A stretch of 64,000 nucleotides of DNA, from the NCBI GenBank assembly GCA_034401135.1, contig JAWZSP010000003.1:3224001-3288000 (forward strand). The letters are read 5' to 3'. The notes beneath the pieces are model-generated. The model saw only the letters and a list, made by a program, of their open reading frames with translations. It was not told the origin of the DNA and ran no database searches. The stretch's first letter is position 1, and each line of letters opens with the position of its first letter. Positions 26,156 through 37,153 of the stretch are shown in pieces. The DNA comes from Volutella citrinella. Lineage: Eukaryota; Ascomycota; Sordariomycetes; Hypocreales; Nectriaceae. Position numbers and translations under genes: made by a program.

Positions 26156-26927
26156 TCAAGCAGCCATGTCCATGCTCCCATCAGTAAGATCCATGTCGTC
26201 AGATGTCTCCTGTTGGTGTGTTTGTGGTGGCTGTTGTTGTGCCATCAGCTCAGCGAAGAGGTCATCGTAATCCTCATCGTCAGAGAGGGTGGAGGAGGAT
26301 TGGTGGTCCTGCCATGATGATTTATGTTCCTCATAAGACGCAATCATAGCTTCGAGTTGTTCGTCCTCCATCTCCTCGTCAAGCATCATGTGGTCCTCTG
26401 TCTCCATCTCCGACTGCTCGGCTTGAAACATCATCGCGTCCTCAATGTCGGCATCCGTCAGCTCGGGCGCGTCACGCGTTAATTGATTCCGATCGGCGAG
26501 CCAACTCGACTTTAGAAACTGGAGAATTGATCAGCAGGTGGGAATGAGTGCGACAGATGACGAAAATGCTAACCTGTCCTTCAATATCTCTTCTTTGCCA
26601 GGCCTTGTCCTCGCTCTTCTGGCGCACATTCTGGAGGAACAGCCGTCGCCGGCCCTCCTGGGCTTCCTCGCGCTTGCGGACTACGGGATTCGGGCGCGTC
26701 GGCCGTGACGCGAACTTGAACTTTGGTGGCTGAATGGGAGACGATTGACACTGTCTCTGGCCGAGCGTGTTGTTGTTAATCGGGGAAAGTGGCGACGATG
26801 CGCGAATGGGCGAGGACGACAGAGGCGAGGGAACCGCGGGGCGATGATCCCAAGTGCCAGAGAAGATCGGGGTCGGGGCAAAGGACAGCATCTTGTCGTC
26901 CGAGAGCGCGTGTCTCGACTGTGGCAT
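26156..26927 (-). CDS. Unrecognised acidic-tail protein (conserved-looking)
   Basis: Coding parts are complement(26156..26518, 26574..26927), 238 residues. I do not recognise it. Residues 1-75 are Ser/Pro-rich with repeated SSPI and SPLSP units, typical of CDK-phosphorylated disordered regions. A basic predicted helix follows at about 80-135 (RKREEAQEGRRRLFLQNV, KAWQRRDIEGQ). The second exon begins FLKSSWLADRNQL. The C-terminal half is strongly acidic with many Met, Gln, Asp and Glu (EDEQLEAMIASYEEH, DDEDYDDLFAELMAQQQ). No membrane segment or signal peptide is seen. The intron (GTTAGC..CTCCAG) keeps frame exactly. The basic-plus-acidic layout suggests a nuclear protein, but that is inference. 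It is divergent from MCP2 across 468 bases. Confidence 0.7.
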
Positions 26928-27395
26928 AGAAAATAAAAAGAATTCGGTTCAGCTTCGTTCTTCCAGTGAAAGGTGGTGTGTACTGCGGCCCCAGTGGTGA
27001 GATGGAGATGGAGATGGAGCTCAGAGGCACACTTCGCGCAGGTCCATCTGAAAGGTCAAAGCGACGCGGTTGGAGTAGCGCGCGTTATCACGTGCCAGTA
27101 AACACCCACTTTAACAGACTAGCAGCAGTGGTACGTATCTGCAGAGCACGTAGCACTAACCGCCTCGGAGTGTGGCTCCGGCCCCAACCGAATAGTCCAG
27201 GGACAGACGGAAGGCGAATCGGTGATTTGGCGCACCGAGGAAATTCTGGCAACCCTGACGACATGTTTTGAGGCCGAGGCGCTCGTTCTCTGCCATTCCC
27301 ATCCCGCCCGGTATCGTTTCGCCTTGCGCTCCTAGAATGAAGAATCGCGCCCTCTCCCGCTGTTTTCCGCATTGTTGAGAAGCCACGGCAGCCAG
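26928..27395. promoter_or_regulatory. Compact divergent promoter, unknown gene / MCP2
   Basis: The region is 468 bases between two start codons. It holds CACGTG at 27089-27094 in the context TATCACGTGCC and three CCTCGG or CCGAGG hexamers at 27163-27168, 27235-27240 and 27274-27279. The latter resemble fatty-acid response elements; the density in such a short space is notable but not proof of function. Confidence 0.4.
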
Positions 27396-29303
27396 ATGAA
27401 CGTCTTTTCCGCCTCCGCCTCGGCGACCCGCATCGGCGCTCGATCATGGACATGTTCGGCCTGTCGGGGCCAATTGGTTCGCGGTAGACCCTTCAACCAC
27501 GTCCGCGCAAGGGGATTTGCTTCGGCAAAGGAAGAAGCAGGGCGAAGTGGTCGGCCAGGACGCCCAGGTCGGGTTGCGCTCTACGCCACAGCTGGCACCG
27601 CAGCCGTTGGCGCCACCCTTGCTTTCACCGATGGCATCAAGAACACCCTGGATGCGACTGAGCGAACAGGCCGCGTCGCTGTCGGCCTCACCCTCTGCAT
27701 CCTTGAGTGAGCGATCTCCTCCCCTGGGGACGACCCCAATGAGCTGTCCCAGCGCAGACGCTAACGAAGGCGACAGCTATCGAAAGACATTGAAAGCGAG
27801 AGACAACGTCGACGACCCTGGCGAGAAAGATCGACTCCTAAACGCCTGCCACAAACGCTGCGCCGAGCGTACCCTCAACGTCCTGGAAAAGAATGGCGGC
27901 ATCTTCATCAAACTGGGACAGCACCTGGTACGAAACCTTGTCCCCTGAGTGGCCCTAACCACGCGCTGACCACGCCTCTTCTTCAGAGCGCCATGAACTA
28001 CCTGCTCCCGCCCGAGTGGACTACCACATTCATCCCTCTGCAGGACAGATGCCCGGTATCGCCATTTGCCTCGGTCGAGGAAATGTACCAGAGGGACACG
28101 GGCGAGCCTTTGTGGGACTACTTCTCCGAGTTCGCCAGCGAGCCCATTGGCGCTGCCTCCCTTGCCCAGGTGCATCTTGCGACTATCCGAGAGACTGGCC
28201 AGCGGGTTGCCGTCAAGGTCCAGCACCCGGAGCTAGAAGCATGGCTTCCTCTGGATCTCGATTTGACCCGGTCTACGTTTACTCTGCTCAAGTACTTCTT
28301 TCCCGAGTATGACCTCGAGTGGCTCTCCCGCGAGATGGACTACTCGCTGCCTAAGGAGCTCGACTTCAACGAGGAGGAAAAGAATGCCCGCCGCATGGCC
28401 GAATACTTTGCCAAGCTGCCGCACCTGCCCCTCCTCATCCCCGAGGTCCTCTGGGCAAAAAAGCGGATCCTGGTCATGGCATGTGAATCGGGCAATAGAC
28501 TCGACGACTTGGAGTACATGGACCGAAATGGCATCGACCGTGACGAAGTGTCTGCGACCCTCTCCCGCATTTTCAACGAGATGATCTTTGGCGACGGAGC
28601 TCCCCTCCACTGTGACCCCCATGGCGGAAACATTGCCATTCGCAAGAACACGACTCGCCAGAGGTTGGGCGGCCCCAACTTTGACGTTATCCTTTATGAC
28701 CACGGCTTGTATCGCGATATTGAGCTCCCACTGCGGCGATCCTACGCCAAGATGTGGCTTGCCGTCATCGATGGGGACATGGAACGCATGAAGAAGTACT
28801 CTCAGGAGGTGGCCGGCATCGGCGAGAAGGAGTTCCCGCTCTTCGCCTCGGCCATCACCGGCAGAGACTTTAGTGTCCTGAGCTCGGAGGGCTCCATTCT
28901 CAAGAACCGCACGGCGGACGAGGAGAAGTCGATGAGCGGGGCGCTGCAGGAGGGCCTCATCGTCGACCTGGTGCAGCTGCTGAGCCGTGTCCCGCGCATC
29001 ATCCTGCTGATTCTCAAAACAAACGACTTGACGCGGGCGCTGGACGAGAACCTGCAGACGCGAGAGGGGCCGATCCGCACGTTTATGATCCTCGCACGCT
29101 ACTGCACGCGCACCGTGTTCCACGAGCAGATTGAAGAGATTGCCCGCAGCGGGTCTCTGCTCTGGCCGGTCAACGCGCTGCGGGCGTTTGCTGCTTGGGT
29201 CGGCTTCGTCCGCGTCGAGATCAAGCTGGAAGCATTTGAGTTGTGGCTTAGACTAAAGAGGAGGTTGGGGGTAAAGACTGAATTTGCCAGCCCGTCGCTG
29301 TGA
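27396..29303 (+). CDS. MCP2: UbiB-family (ADCK1-like) mitochondrial kinase-like protein Mcp2/Cqd2
   Basis: Coding parts are join(27396..27706, 27777..27927, 27987..29303), 592 residues. Members of this atypical kinase family sit in the mitochondrial inner membrane; yeast Mcp2/Cqd2 influences coenzyme Q distribution and lipid homeostasis. The N-terminus is a presequence-like stretch with a hydrophobic, Ala/Gly-rich segment near 65-80. Family motifs are all visible: KxGQ at 149-152 (IKLGQHL), the Ala-rich loop EPIGAASLAQVHLA, Lys231 in VAVKVQHP, the catalytic-loop equivalent CDPHGGNIAI near 363 and the metal-binding DHG at 392-394 (LYDHGLYRDI). Both introns splice in phase; the first has CTAAC. 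The ATG at 27396 is the first in frame. The choice of MCP2 over COQ8 rests on CDPHGGN and DHG, where COQ8 has DPNW-type and DFG residues. Confidence 0.87.
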
Positions 29304-29440
29304 GGGCTACTACTACTACTATCCTATATAGACGATTACATAAAGCCATAGACCGTAGATATTTTGCGAGTTCCTGTTTGACTCGAGTCACCTAGACGGA
29401 TGATCTGAATCAACAACTGCTTGATCTCTCAGCCACTCTC

Positions 29441-31138
29441 TCAACTAATCCACTCGGGCTTCGAGCGACCTCTCCGCCCGGTGGGAACATCCCATCCGAC
29501 CTGCGAGCGCTGGAACTTGAACGGGGGCACCAAGACCTTGAAGTCCTCGTCTAAGCCGTATTCCCCTCCGCTCATTGCGCAAAAGTATTCCGGGTGGGTG
29601 AACATATCCGGACGGGTCTTCTGGAGCGACTGGTGCGTCTTCCCCACGAGGACGGGCATGTCGTCGAAGTGACGAGGGCTGAAGCCGGGGTCGCGGTCTC
29701 GCAGCTCTCGCAGCTGCTCCTCGCTATACATACCGAGCCGGTAGTACCAGATGTTGTACTGGGTGAGGCTGATGTCGATGTCATAGGTCTCGTCCTTGTG
29801 CGTCCGGGCGAGTAGTGCTTGGATGGATGCCGCGGCGCCGACGAGACCGGTCTGGTAGTCCGAATTCGCTGCAAGGGGTTGTTAGTACGATGCTCTGCTC
29901 GTTTGGATAAATCTCGTGGTTCTGTGGATGGTGGACTCACGGAAGAGGGGGACGACGGGCTCCTCAAGACCAAGGAACTCGCCCTGGAGATGCGCCAGGC
30001 CAACCAAGCAGTCGCTGATCTGCTGCCAGCCAGAACGGTGAGCCAGGGGTCCCTTGAAGCCGTAGCAGTTCTCACGCATGTAAATCAGGCTCGGGTTGAA
30101 CTGTCGCAGCGTCGCCGCATCCAGGCCGAGCTTCTCCAGGGCGCCCGGCCGGTAGCCGTTGACGAGGATGTCGGCATCCCTAGCCAGCTCCACAAATATC
30201 TTCCTTCCCTCCTCGGTCTTGAGGTCGATGTTCACATCCCGCTTGCCCGTCTGCAGGTCCGGCATGGTCGCGGCGAACTCGGGGAGCCTGTCGCACGAGA
30301 CCCGGAGCACGTCGGCCCCGAGGGCGGCCAGGATCTTGGACACTGCCGGCGCCGCGATGACGCGCGACACGTCGAGGATCCTGATGCCGGACAGCGGCCT
30401 GTAGCTCTCGCCTGGGCTGGCTGGCGGCCACGCCTTCCGAGGGGCCGGGGTCGCCGTGGTACTCCAGAGAGGCTCCTCGGCCATGATCTTGCCGTGCTCG
30501 CTGGCCAGGAACTCCTCCGGGGTGTAGCAAACCACGCCGGCCTGCTTGAACTCGTCGTTTGCCGTCTTCTCGATCTCTTGGGAGTCCCACTGGGCGACCT
30601 TCTCGGTGTAGATTCTAAAGGCCTCCTCCGCATCCACCTCTGTGTCTTCCACGCCCATCATCTGCATCGTGGGCTGGGCATTCATTGATCCATGCAGGTG
30701 GTACCACCGACCGTCCTTGGTCCGGTATACGTTGGTAGCATACCGCCGGATCGGCCTGTGGCTCTGGTACAGGTCCATCTTGGCCAGCTCCTGTAGCATC
30801 TGCGGATGCTGTGTGAACGACTTACCACCGATTGTGGGCAGTAGGACTGACTCCAGGAATAGGGTTGCCACATCGGTGTTCACCTCGACATCTTGATAGT
30901 CGATCCCATACCGTTCTGCCGCCACGACGCTGGCTGCCGCTGCGACGAGGCCATTGAGGGCCGCGCTTGACTCGGTGATCTTCAGCGGGGTGAGCACGCA
31001 CGGCTTTTCGTCGCCTCCGACAAAGCTGACTCTCTTGGCCGCCTCCTTGATGGAGTCTGACAGACCGAGTCGCGTGTCAGACAGCAAGACTTCGTTGAGG
31101 ATGCGAGAGGTCTCGGAGAAGACGGAGTAGTTGACCAT
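29441..31138 (-). CDS. Family III CoA-transferase (CaiB/BaiF type)
   Basis: Coding parts are complement(29441..29868, 29941..31138), 541 residues. Family III enzymes move CoA between carboxylic acids through an aspartyl-CoA intermediate. The classical N-terminal signature of the domain, PLSGIRILDVSRVIAAP, appears in the middle (near 255), followed by LGADVLRVSCDRLPEF, RDVNIDLKTEEGRKIF, ADILVNGYRPGALEKLGL and RENCYGFKGPLAHRSGWQQ. The first 250 residues hold a second, partial copy-like region (LNGLVAAAASVVAAERYG, GRWYHLHG), the layout usual for the long fungal members. The intron (GTGAGT..TTGCAG) restores VPLFPNSDYQTGL. The substrate cannot be told from sequence. Confidence 0.87.
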
Positions 31139-32401
31139 GATTAGAAGTGGGATGACTGGCAGCGTAGGGGGGATAAAGGCAGCCTAGTCACGGATTCGAG
31201 CAGCCCAGAGTGTCCTTTGATACACTACGATGGTGTCAACCTAGGCGGGAACACGCAGTGTGTTGCTAAGATGTGAATGAGTGAGTGAGTACTGTCTAAA
31301 ACTCCCGATGGGCGGCCGCTTCTGTAGAGCTATGAAGTGGGTTGCATATACAATGAACGTGCTTCGAGGCTCAGGTGGGGTCAGAAACACCAATCATCAC
31401 CCCATTGGGACATTCCTGTACAAACCTCGGCCGATGTTTCGACCATGTCGCCTTTCGGGCGGAGTCTGGATGCGCCCCCCTGATATGGACCGGAGTTGTG
31501 GTTTGATTCGCCCGCACATGTCGCGGCGTCGATCTCTGGTTTGCGAGAATGGAGCGGGGCAAGGACTAAATGTGGGTAGTCAAATGGCCATTTTCAGCTC
31601 CGTTCTATATGCTTGCTTCCATCCACTCTCTCCATTCGCGAGGTATCTGTGTAGTAAGTAGTTGGCCTTCTAGCGCAAGCATGGTTCAATCTGAGGGGCC
31701 GATCTAGCCGAGGCTTCCTGGATAGTTGCCAAAAGGAGTCCGACTCCGCACTTGGCTCCGCTTACTCCGTACATGATCCTGGTACGGGTTGTGAAACGCA
31801 TAACATGTTTGATGATATTCCGTCCACGTATCAACAACGCCATGTCTGTCACGGATGAGGCTTTTCTGGCCCTGTCTGGCAATGGCAATATCTCTGCCAT
31901 AACTAGGATAGGGGCAGCAACCTAGTGTGCCTGCAGTTTGGCGATAATGCATATCGGTTGTTTCACAAGTAGAACTAGTCACATTGAGTTTACAACAACA
32001 TGATTGCATGCCACGATACCCTAGGTTTAAACAAACCAGGCCAAAGTAGTGAAAAGAAAAAAAGAGTACCATAATAAAACTGCCGGCCCACTAAGCATCA
32101 GGTCTGCATAGTAAGTACTTAATAGAATAGCGGCCCGGGTTGGCAGGAGTTGTCCAGTGTAGGGTATGACCAGGGTTCTCAACAACCTGATTATGTCTTT
32201 CCAGACCTTGTTATCAATTGCAAAGTTGAGCAGCTATAAATTCACTGCAGTCTCTTCAAAATCATTGTTCTAAGCAAGGCTTTGTATAGTATTATTTCAA
32301 CTAAGACTCCCTTCTCCGCGTCTACATACACTCACTTGAGACGACCCAGTCCCAGTCCAGGCGCATAATCGACTTTACCTTCGCCCTTCATCATCCAATC
32401 A
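31139..32401. other. Intergenic, CoA-transferase promoter to tRNA cluster
   Basis: About 1.26 kb. No protein gene is supported. The frames near 31281-31661 and 31704-32072 have no family features. Confidence 0.5.
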
Positions 32402-32475
32402 GGTTCCGTGGTCTAGTTGGTCATGGCATCTCGTTAACACCGAGAAGGTCCCCGGTTCGAGCCCGGGCGGAATCA
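32402..32475 (+). tRNA. tRNA-Val(AAC) copy 1
   Basis: Seventy-four bases, intronless, reading valine GUU codons, and GUC and others through inosine at position 34. The acceptor stem pairs GGTTCCG with CGGAATC, with one G-T pair, and discriminator A. The anticodon stem is TCTCG/CGAGA around the loop TTAACAC, giving AAC. The T arm is CCCGG-TTCGAGC-CCGGG. This copy has T at site 16 and G at site 58. A run of five T follows at 32479-32483. Confidence 0.96.
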
Positions 32476-32478
32476 CTC

Positions 32479-32483
32479 TTTTT
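32479..32483 (+). terminator. RNA polymerase III T5 terminator after tRNA-Val copy 1
   Basis: Five T lie three bases after the tRNA end, a normal pol III stop. Confidence 0.8.
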
Positions 32484-32651
32484 GCTCCCCAAGACCCTCA
32501 ACACCAAGGGCACGCTATCTCGAATTGGATATGGACCCTCCTTTTTTTTTGCCCACACAACTTCCTAGCAACCAACATCCCCACAATCGGAACCAGAAGG
32601 CTCTTGAGGCACATACCGTCGTCCCCCGTCCAACCAATCAAGAAGCAATTC

Positions 32652-32725
32652 GGTTCCGTGGTCTAGCTGGTCATGGCATCTCGTTAACACCGAGAAGGTC
32701 CCCGGTTCGAGCCCGGGCGGAATCA
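32652..32725 (+). tRNA. tRNA-Val(AAC) copy 2
   Basis: Identical to copy 1 except C at site 16 (position 32667); site 58 is G (32709). All stems and the AAC anticodon are kept. No run of four or more T occurs before copy 3, which starts 31 bases downstream. Confidence 0.96.
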
Positions 32726-32756
32726 TTGCCTTCCTGGCATCGCAAGCAACTTCTTA

Positions 32757-32830
32757 GGTTCCGTGGTCTAGCTGGTCATGGCATCTCGTTAACACCGAGA
32801 AGGTCCCCGGTTCAAGCCCGGGCGGAATCA
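32757..32830 (+). tRNA. tRNA-Val(AAC) copy 3
   Basis: Has C at site 16 (32772) and A at site 58 (32814, TTCAAGC in the T loop, still a purine as the internal B box allows). All stems are intact. No T run follows; copy 4 starts 25 bases later. Confidence 0.96.
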
Positions 32831-32855
32831 GGCCGTTGCTGGCAACACATCTTTC

Positions 32856-32929
32856 GGTTCCGTGGTCTAGTTGGTCATGGCATCTCGTTAACACCGAGAA
32901 GGTCCCCGGTTCAAGCCCGGGCGGAATCA
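32856..32929 (+). tRNA. tRNA-Val(AAC) copy 4
   Basis: Has T at site 16 (32871) and A at site 58 (32913), so the four copies together show all four combinations of the two variable sites. It is followed by five T at 32933-32937. Confidence 0.96.
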
Positions 32930-33233
32930 TTCTTTTTGCTGGTTGGCGCTAGGAAAATCCGGGACACGAGGGCGTGGACAAGCATGAGGTAGTAGTATGT
33001 GGTGGGAATGGAGTCATCATGTCATAGGAATCCGTCGTCAAGCCTGATGTTCCGAGGTGGATGCGAAGAAATGTCATGTTCGAGTTCAATGAGAGAGATT
33101 CATCAGTAGATGTATAAATTTTACCGTTGGGTAGTCCGTCGTCATTATTACATCAATCCATATAAACGCCGTTTCCAGTGTCGCTGTATGCGCATCCCAG
33201 GAACCCCCAAACTCCAATAAACAACCGAGTTAC
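32930..33233. other. Spacer, tRNA cluster to MRC1 3' end
   Basis: About 300 bases of AT-richer DNA that includes the terminator of copy 4 and the presumed MRC1 3' untranslated region. No gene is seen. Confidence 0.5.
32933..32937 (+). terminator. RNA polymerase III T5 terminator after tRNA-Val copy 4
   Basis: Five T lie three bases after copy 4. This is the first T run of four or more downstream of copies 2, 3 and 4. Confidence 0.8.
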
Positions 33234-36200
33234 CTACTCAAACGTACCCTTACCTAACAGACCCCCAACCACACCAACTCGCTTCACAGCTCCCTTAGCC
33301 TTTCTCTCCTCTCTTCGCCTCTCGCTCTGGTGCAGCTTGGCGTGTCGTTCGTTGTCTCTGGCGAATGCGTTGACGCCACTGCGCTTGCCAGCATTCTTCT
33401 TGATCTTGGCCTCTTCGCCAAAGCCACTTGTTGGCGTGGATGCTCCCGAGTTGTTCGTTGTCGTGGCAGCAGAGCCGCCCGAGGACGAGGCACCTGACGC
33501 AAGCGAATTGGTTGTCGCACGTCGTAGGAGCGCAGGCACCTTGAAGGAGCTCGATGACGCCACGGTGAATGCCAGTCTCGTGCTGCTCATTGTCGTGGAA
33601 GATGAGTTGCGTTTGAGACTGATGCGGTCGACCACAGCCACACCGGTTCGGCGAGGGTTCGGGGCACGGTTCTCCTTGTCGGTAGGGGTTGATGGGACAT
33701 CTTGCTCCTCTTCGCTGTCGGAGCCGGCTTCAGTAGCGGGAACAACCGACCCCTGAGGCTCTTCTAGCAAGTTCGACAATGTCTCGCGCACCTCTCCAAT
33801 GTTTGACGGCTTCTTGCCATCCTTGGTCCTACGCTGATGACCAGGAAGCCTGTTGTCTCCAGCCGAGCCCAGAGGCCGTCGAACCTGACTGTCAGGGACG
33901 GTTTGGTGCGAGCTGTTATCCTCTTGAGACTGCGACTCCTCCGCGGGTTCCTCGACAGGGTCCAAGAAGTCCATCTCGTCATCACTGCCGCGGTCCTCGA
34001 TGGTGCGGAGGAATGCCTGGTTGCCTGGATTCTCAGCAATCTTCTTGACTCGCTCGTCAGCGAATAGTGCCTTTTGCATCTTGGCAAACTGGCGGCGCTT
34101 CATTCGTCGACGAGCCTCCCCATCGTTCTCCGAATCTGACAAGTCGTAACCGGACCCGCGCTTGCGTCGAAGCATGCCCGTTGTGATGTCCTTGAACAGT
34201 TTCTCCACCTGCTTTTCGTCCTCGGCGCGCTCCCGGTCGCTGTTCAAGTTAGCTTGGGGCCATCGATATCAAGGGGTCGTACTCACGCATAAAATGCAGC
34301 CAGTTTGGCCTCGTCGACGTCATTCCCAGCAGCGTCATCAATCATCTCCTTGACGGAAGCAATCGACTCGTTATCGCTGTCCTCGCCATCTGCGCCTCCG
34401 AGGCCTGCGTATTCATCTTCGGATTCTTCGGCCTGCTCCTCAACCATTTCCTTGGCCTTGCTCTTCTTCTTATTGAATTCCTCGAGCTGCTTCCTCCTCT
34501 TCTCCTTTTGCGCTGCGTCCCTCAGCACGTTGAAGGCTGTCTCTGCATTGCTAGTCGTCTCTGGTTCTGGCGTCTGCTCAACTCTCAACATCGACTCGGT
34601 TCGTCGACGTAATCTTCCTCTACGAGCCAGTGGCGACTCGGCGCCCGCAGCCTCATGCTGGTCAGCCATTACCGTATCGACGGTAGAGTGAGGAGGCTCA
34701 ATGAACCGATCCTTCAAAGGGGTGTGCTCCTGGAAACCGCCGTCTTGGGAGGGTTCAAGCATGTCTGAGAGCTGTGTGCTTGACTCTTGCCGAAGCAAGC
34801 TGTCCAGACCTCTCATCTGTGATTGTGAGAAATTGAGCTGGATACCTTGGGTGACGCCCTGGGTCTCGCCCTTCTGACTATCGACGATCATGTCGTCAAC
34901 CGGCTCATCAACACTGGCTGAAAAGTTCGAGTCGGGGAAACAGTCGAAGTCGGGCATCATGGATTGGGTAGGGCCTCCGATGGAGCCTGCCTGGCTGTCA
35001 TCCATAGTCCCGGCAAAGATTTGTGTGAGTCCTAGACCAGCAGGTCCGTTGACAGGAAGGCCAGGAATGAACGTCTTCTTGGCAGACCGCAGAACTGAAG
35101 TCGGCACAGCAGGCGACTGGGTTCCAGGAATCGTAGGCGACTTGTAGGTGGTGTGTTTGGGCTTGGGTGTCGCCTCGACGTTTTCCTCGTCGTCGGAAAT
35201 AATGGCAGTCTGGTTGCGGGCACGCCGCTTTGTCAATGGGAGTTCGTCCGCATCTTCGTCAATGTCCACTTCCATGGGCACAGCATCGCGAATGGCGTCC
35301 TCCCCATCAGCATCCGAGGCGGCTTCATCAGCTTCTTCTGCAGCCTCGTCCTCAAACATGCCATTGGCGGCATCCTGTTCATCCTCGTCTTCCTCATCCT
35401 CTGAGCCCGACAGCTCCGGTTCGGAAGCTTCCTCCCCTTCGGCCTCGTCAGCCGAGGCTTGATACTCCTCATCGTCGCTATCATCCCAGGCAAGAGGATC
35501 GACTTCGCCGCTGTCAATCTTCTCCTTCTTGGAAGCGGCCCTCTCCAGTTCCATGATTTTCTGGGCTTCCTCCCTCGCCTTGGCGACAATGTCTTCAACC
35601 TCTTGCTCCTGGCGCTCGCGCTCCTCTGCAGTCTGGATGACCACGCCTTGAGCCCGGAGGGAGTCGAGTCGACGATCACGCTCTACCTTGGCCTGCTGGC
35701 GTGCCTTTTGCTGCAGATAGGCCTGAAGCTCACCGGCAGACATACCAACGTGCTCATTCTTTCGTCGAGTCTCCTTTCCGGGGGACTTGACTTGCGCCAG
35801 TGCCCGCAGTGCCTGAAGACTATGTGATTCTTTGGCCTTTCTGGCTGGCATGCTGTCAAAAACGGCATTGACCTTGTCTTTCGTTGTGGTAGTGATCTCC
35901 AATTCTTCATCACCAGAATCAAATGTCACCATATTTGCGGAGATGGGAGGCATCAGAACGCGGACCTGTCGCTTGGGTTTTGGGGCCGCCTCTGGCTTCT
36001 CCGAGGCTTCGGCAGTTCCTGTGTTGTCTTGTTCGGGGTTTATCGTAGTTATGGCGGCCAGCTCAATTGCACGAGGTTGATCCAGCTGTTCATCTTGGAG
36101 CTCGGCTGGCTTCTTTGAGACAGGTGGTGAGCTCGGTGGAGTTTCCACATGCTGGATTTCGACATCTGAATGGGGGCTTGTCGGTCGGCTGGAGCTTGCC

Positions 36201-37153
36201 GTCTTGGGTTCTGGTCCACCAGCAGGTCGAAAGTGGAATCGTTCAAACAGACTGGCTTTGGATATCTTCTTCCGAGTCTTGGCTTCGTGGGCCAGCTGCA
36301 TGCTCCGCTTCATTCTCTGCGTTTCTCGGTTCATCTCCTCAACCGCTCGTTTGCTAGCTTTTCGTGCCGATGGCCTCCCTTGTTGTGTAAGTCGGATGCC
36401 TCCTTCATCGTCCGTAATCCCGGAGTCATTGTCATCAGAGGCAAGCTGCTCAAGCTCTGAGGCCAATTTTTCCTGCTGTGCTCGCCTTTCCGCTTGTCGA
36501 GTCTCCTCCTCCGCCTCTCGAGCGAGTCTTTCCTTTCGTTTACGCTCGACAAGGGCCTGGAAGCGGTCTGACTTTAGCGAAGGGAGGTCGTTCTCAGACT
36601 CGGAGTGTTCATGAGCCGACTTGGTGGGAGAGCGTCGAGCCGGTGACGAAACAAACAGGCCAGGGCTTGGTGATCTGTTGGGTTGGCCAGTAGATGATTC
36701 CGGGGTGGTATCCCGAGGTGCCCGACGTGCAAGTCTTCGTGGAGCGACCGGAAGCTCGTTGTCGGATTTTGTATCACCCATTTCGATGTCGTCTGAAGCC
36801 TCTTGTTGCTTCTCTTCCTGTTGCAGCAGCTTCCTTACGCGATCTCGTGCGGTTTCGCCATGGGTCGTGTTGGTCTCTGTGGTTTGGCGAGCACCGCCCT
36901 GCATGCGAGACGCGAGGCGGCCTCGAGGTCGAATCTCGACGTCCGACTCATCGGATTCGTCAACATCTTGGGACGGCTGAGCGAGGGCCACGCGGGCGGC
37001 ATGCAACCGTCGGCTATTGTTGATTTTCGCGGAAGGAGACTCGTCTTCATCACTGCTGTCGACCGTTGCAAGTAGTGCCTTGATCTTGGATCGTGGTGTC
37101 AATGGTTCTGGCGAACCACCAGCCGAGGATGGCGAAGCAGATCGGGTGGCCAT
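33234..37153 (-). CDS. MRC1: DNA replication checkpoint mediator Mrc1 (claspin-like)
   Basis: Coding parts are complement(33234..34239, 34287..37153), 1290 residues. Mrc1 travels with the replication fork, links polymerase and helicase, and relays ATR/Mec1-type kinase signals to the effector kinase. The protein is highly charged, with long acidic stretches. SQ/TQ sites, the kinase targets, cluster at about 700-805 (TQSP, DSQ, PTQ, FSQSQ, STQ, PSQ). The Mrc1-like conserved domain spans about 890-1045 (KLAAFYADRERAEDEKQVEK, KDITTGMLRRKRG, RRMKRRQFAKMQKALFADE, NPGNQAFLRTIEDRG) and is split by a 47-base intron with CTAAC. The start is the ATG at 37153 (MATRSASPSS); no in-frame ATG lies upstream. 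Order and length fit filamentous-fungal Mrc1. Confidence 0.92.

Noticed and set aside
32525..32992. Plus-strand frame of about 155 codons with an apparent protein repeat
   Set aside because: The repeated peptide FRGLAGHGISLTPRRSPV is just the translation of the tandem tRNA-Val genes.
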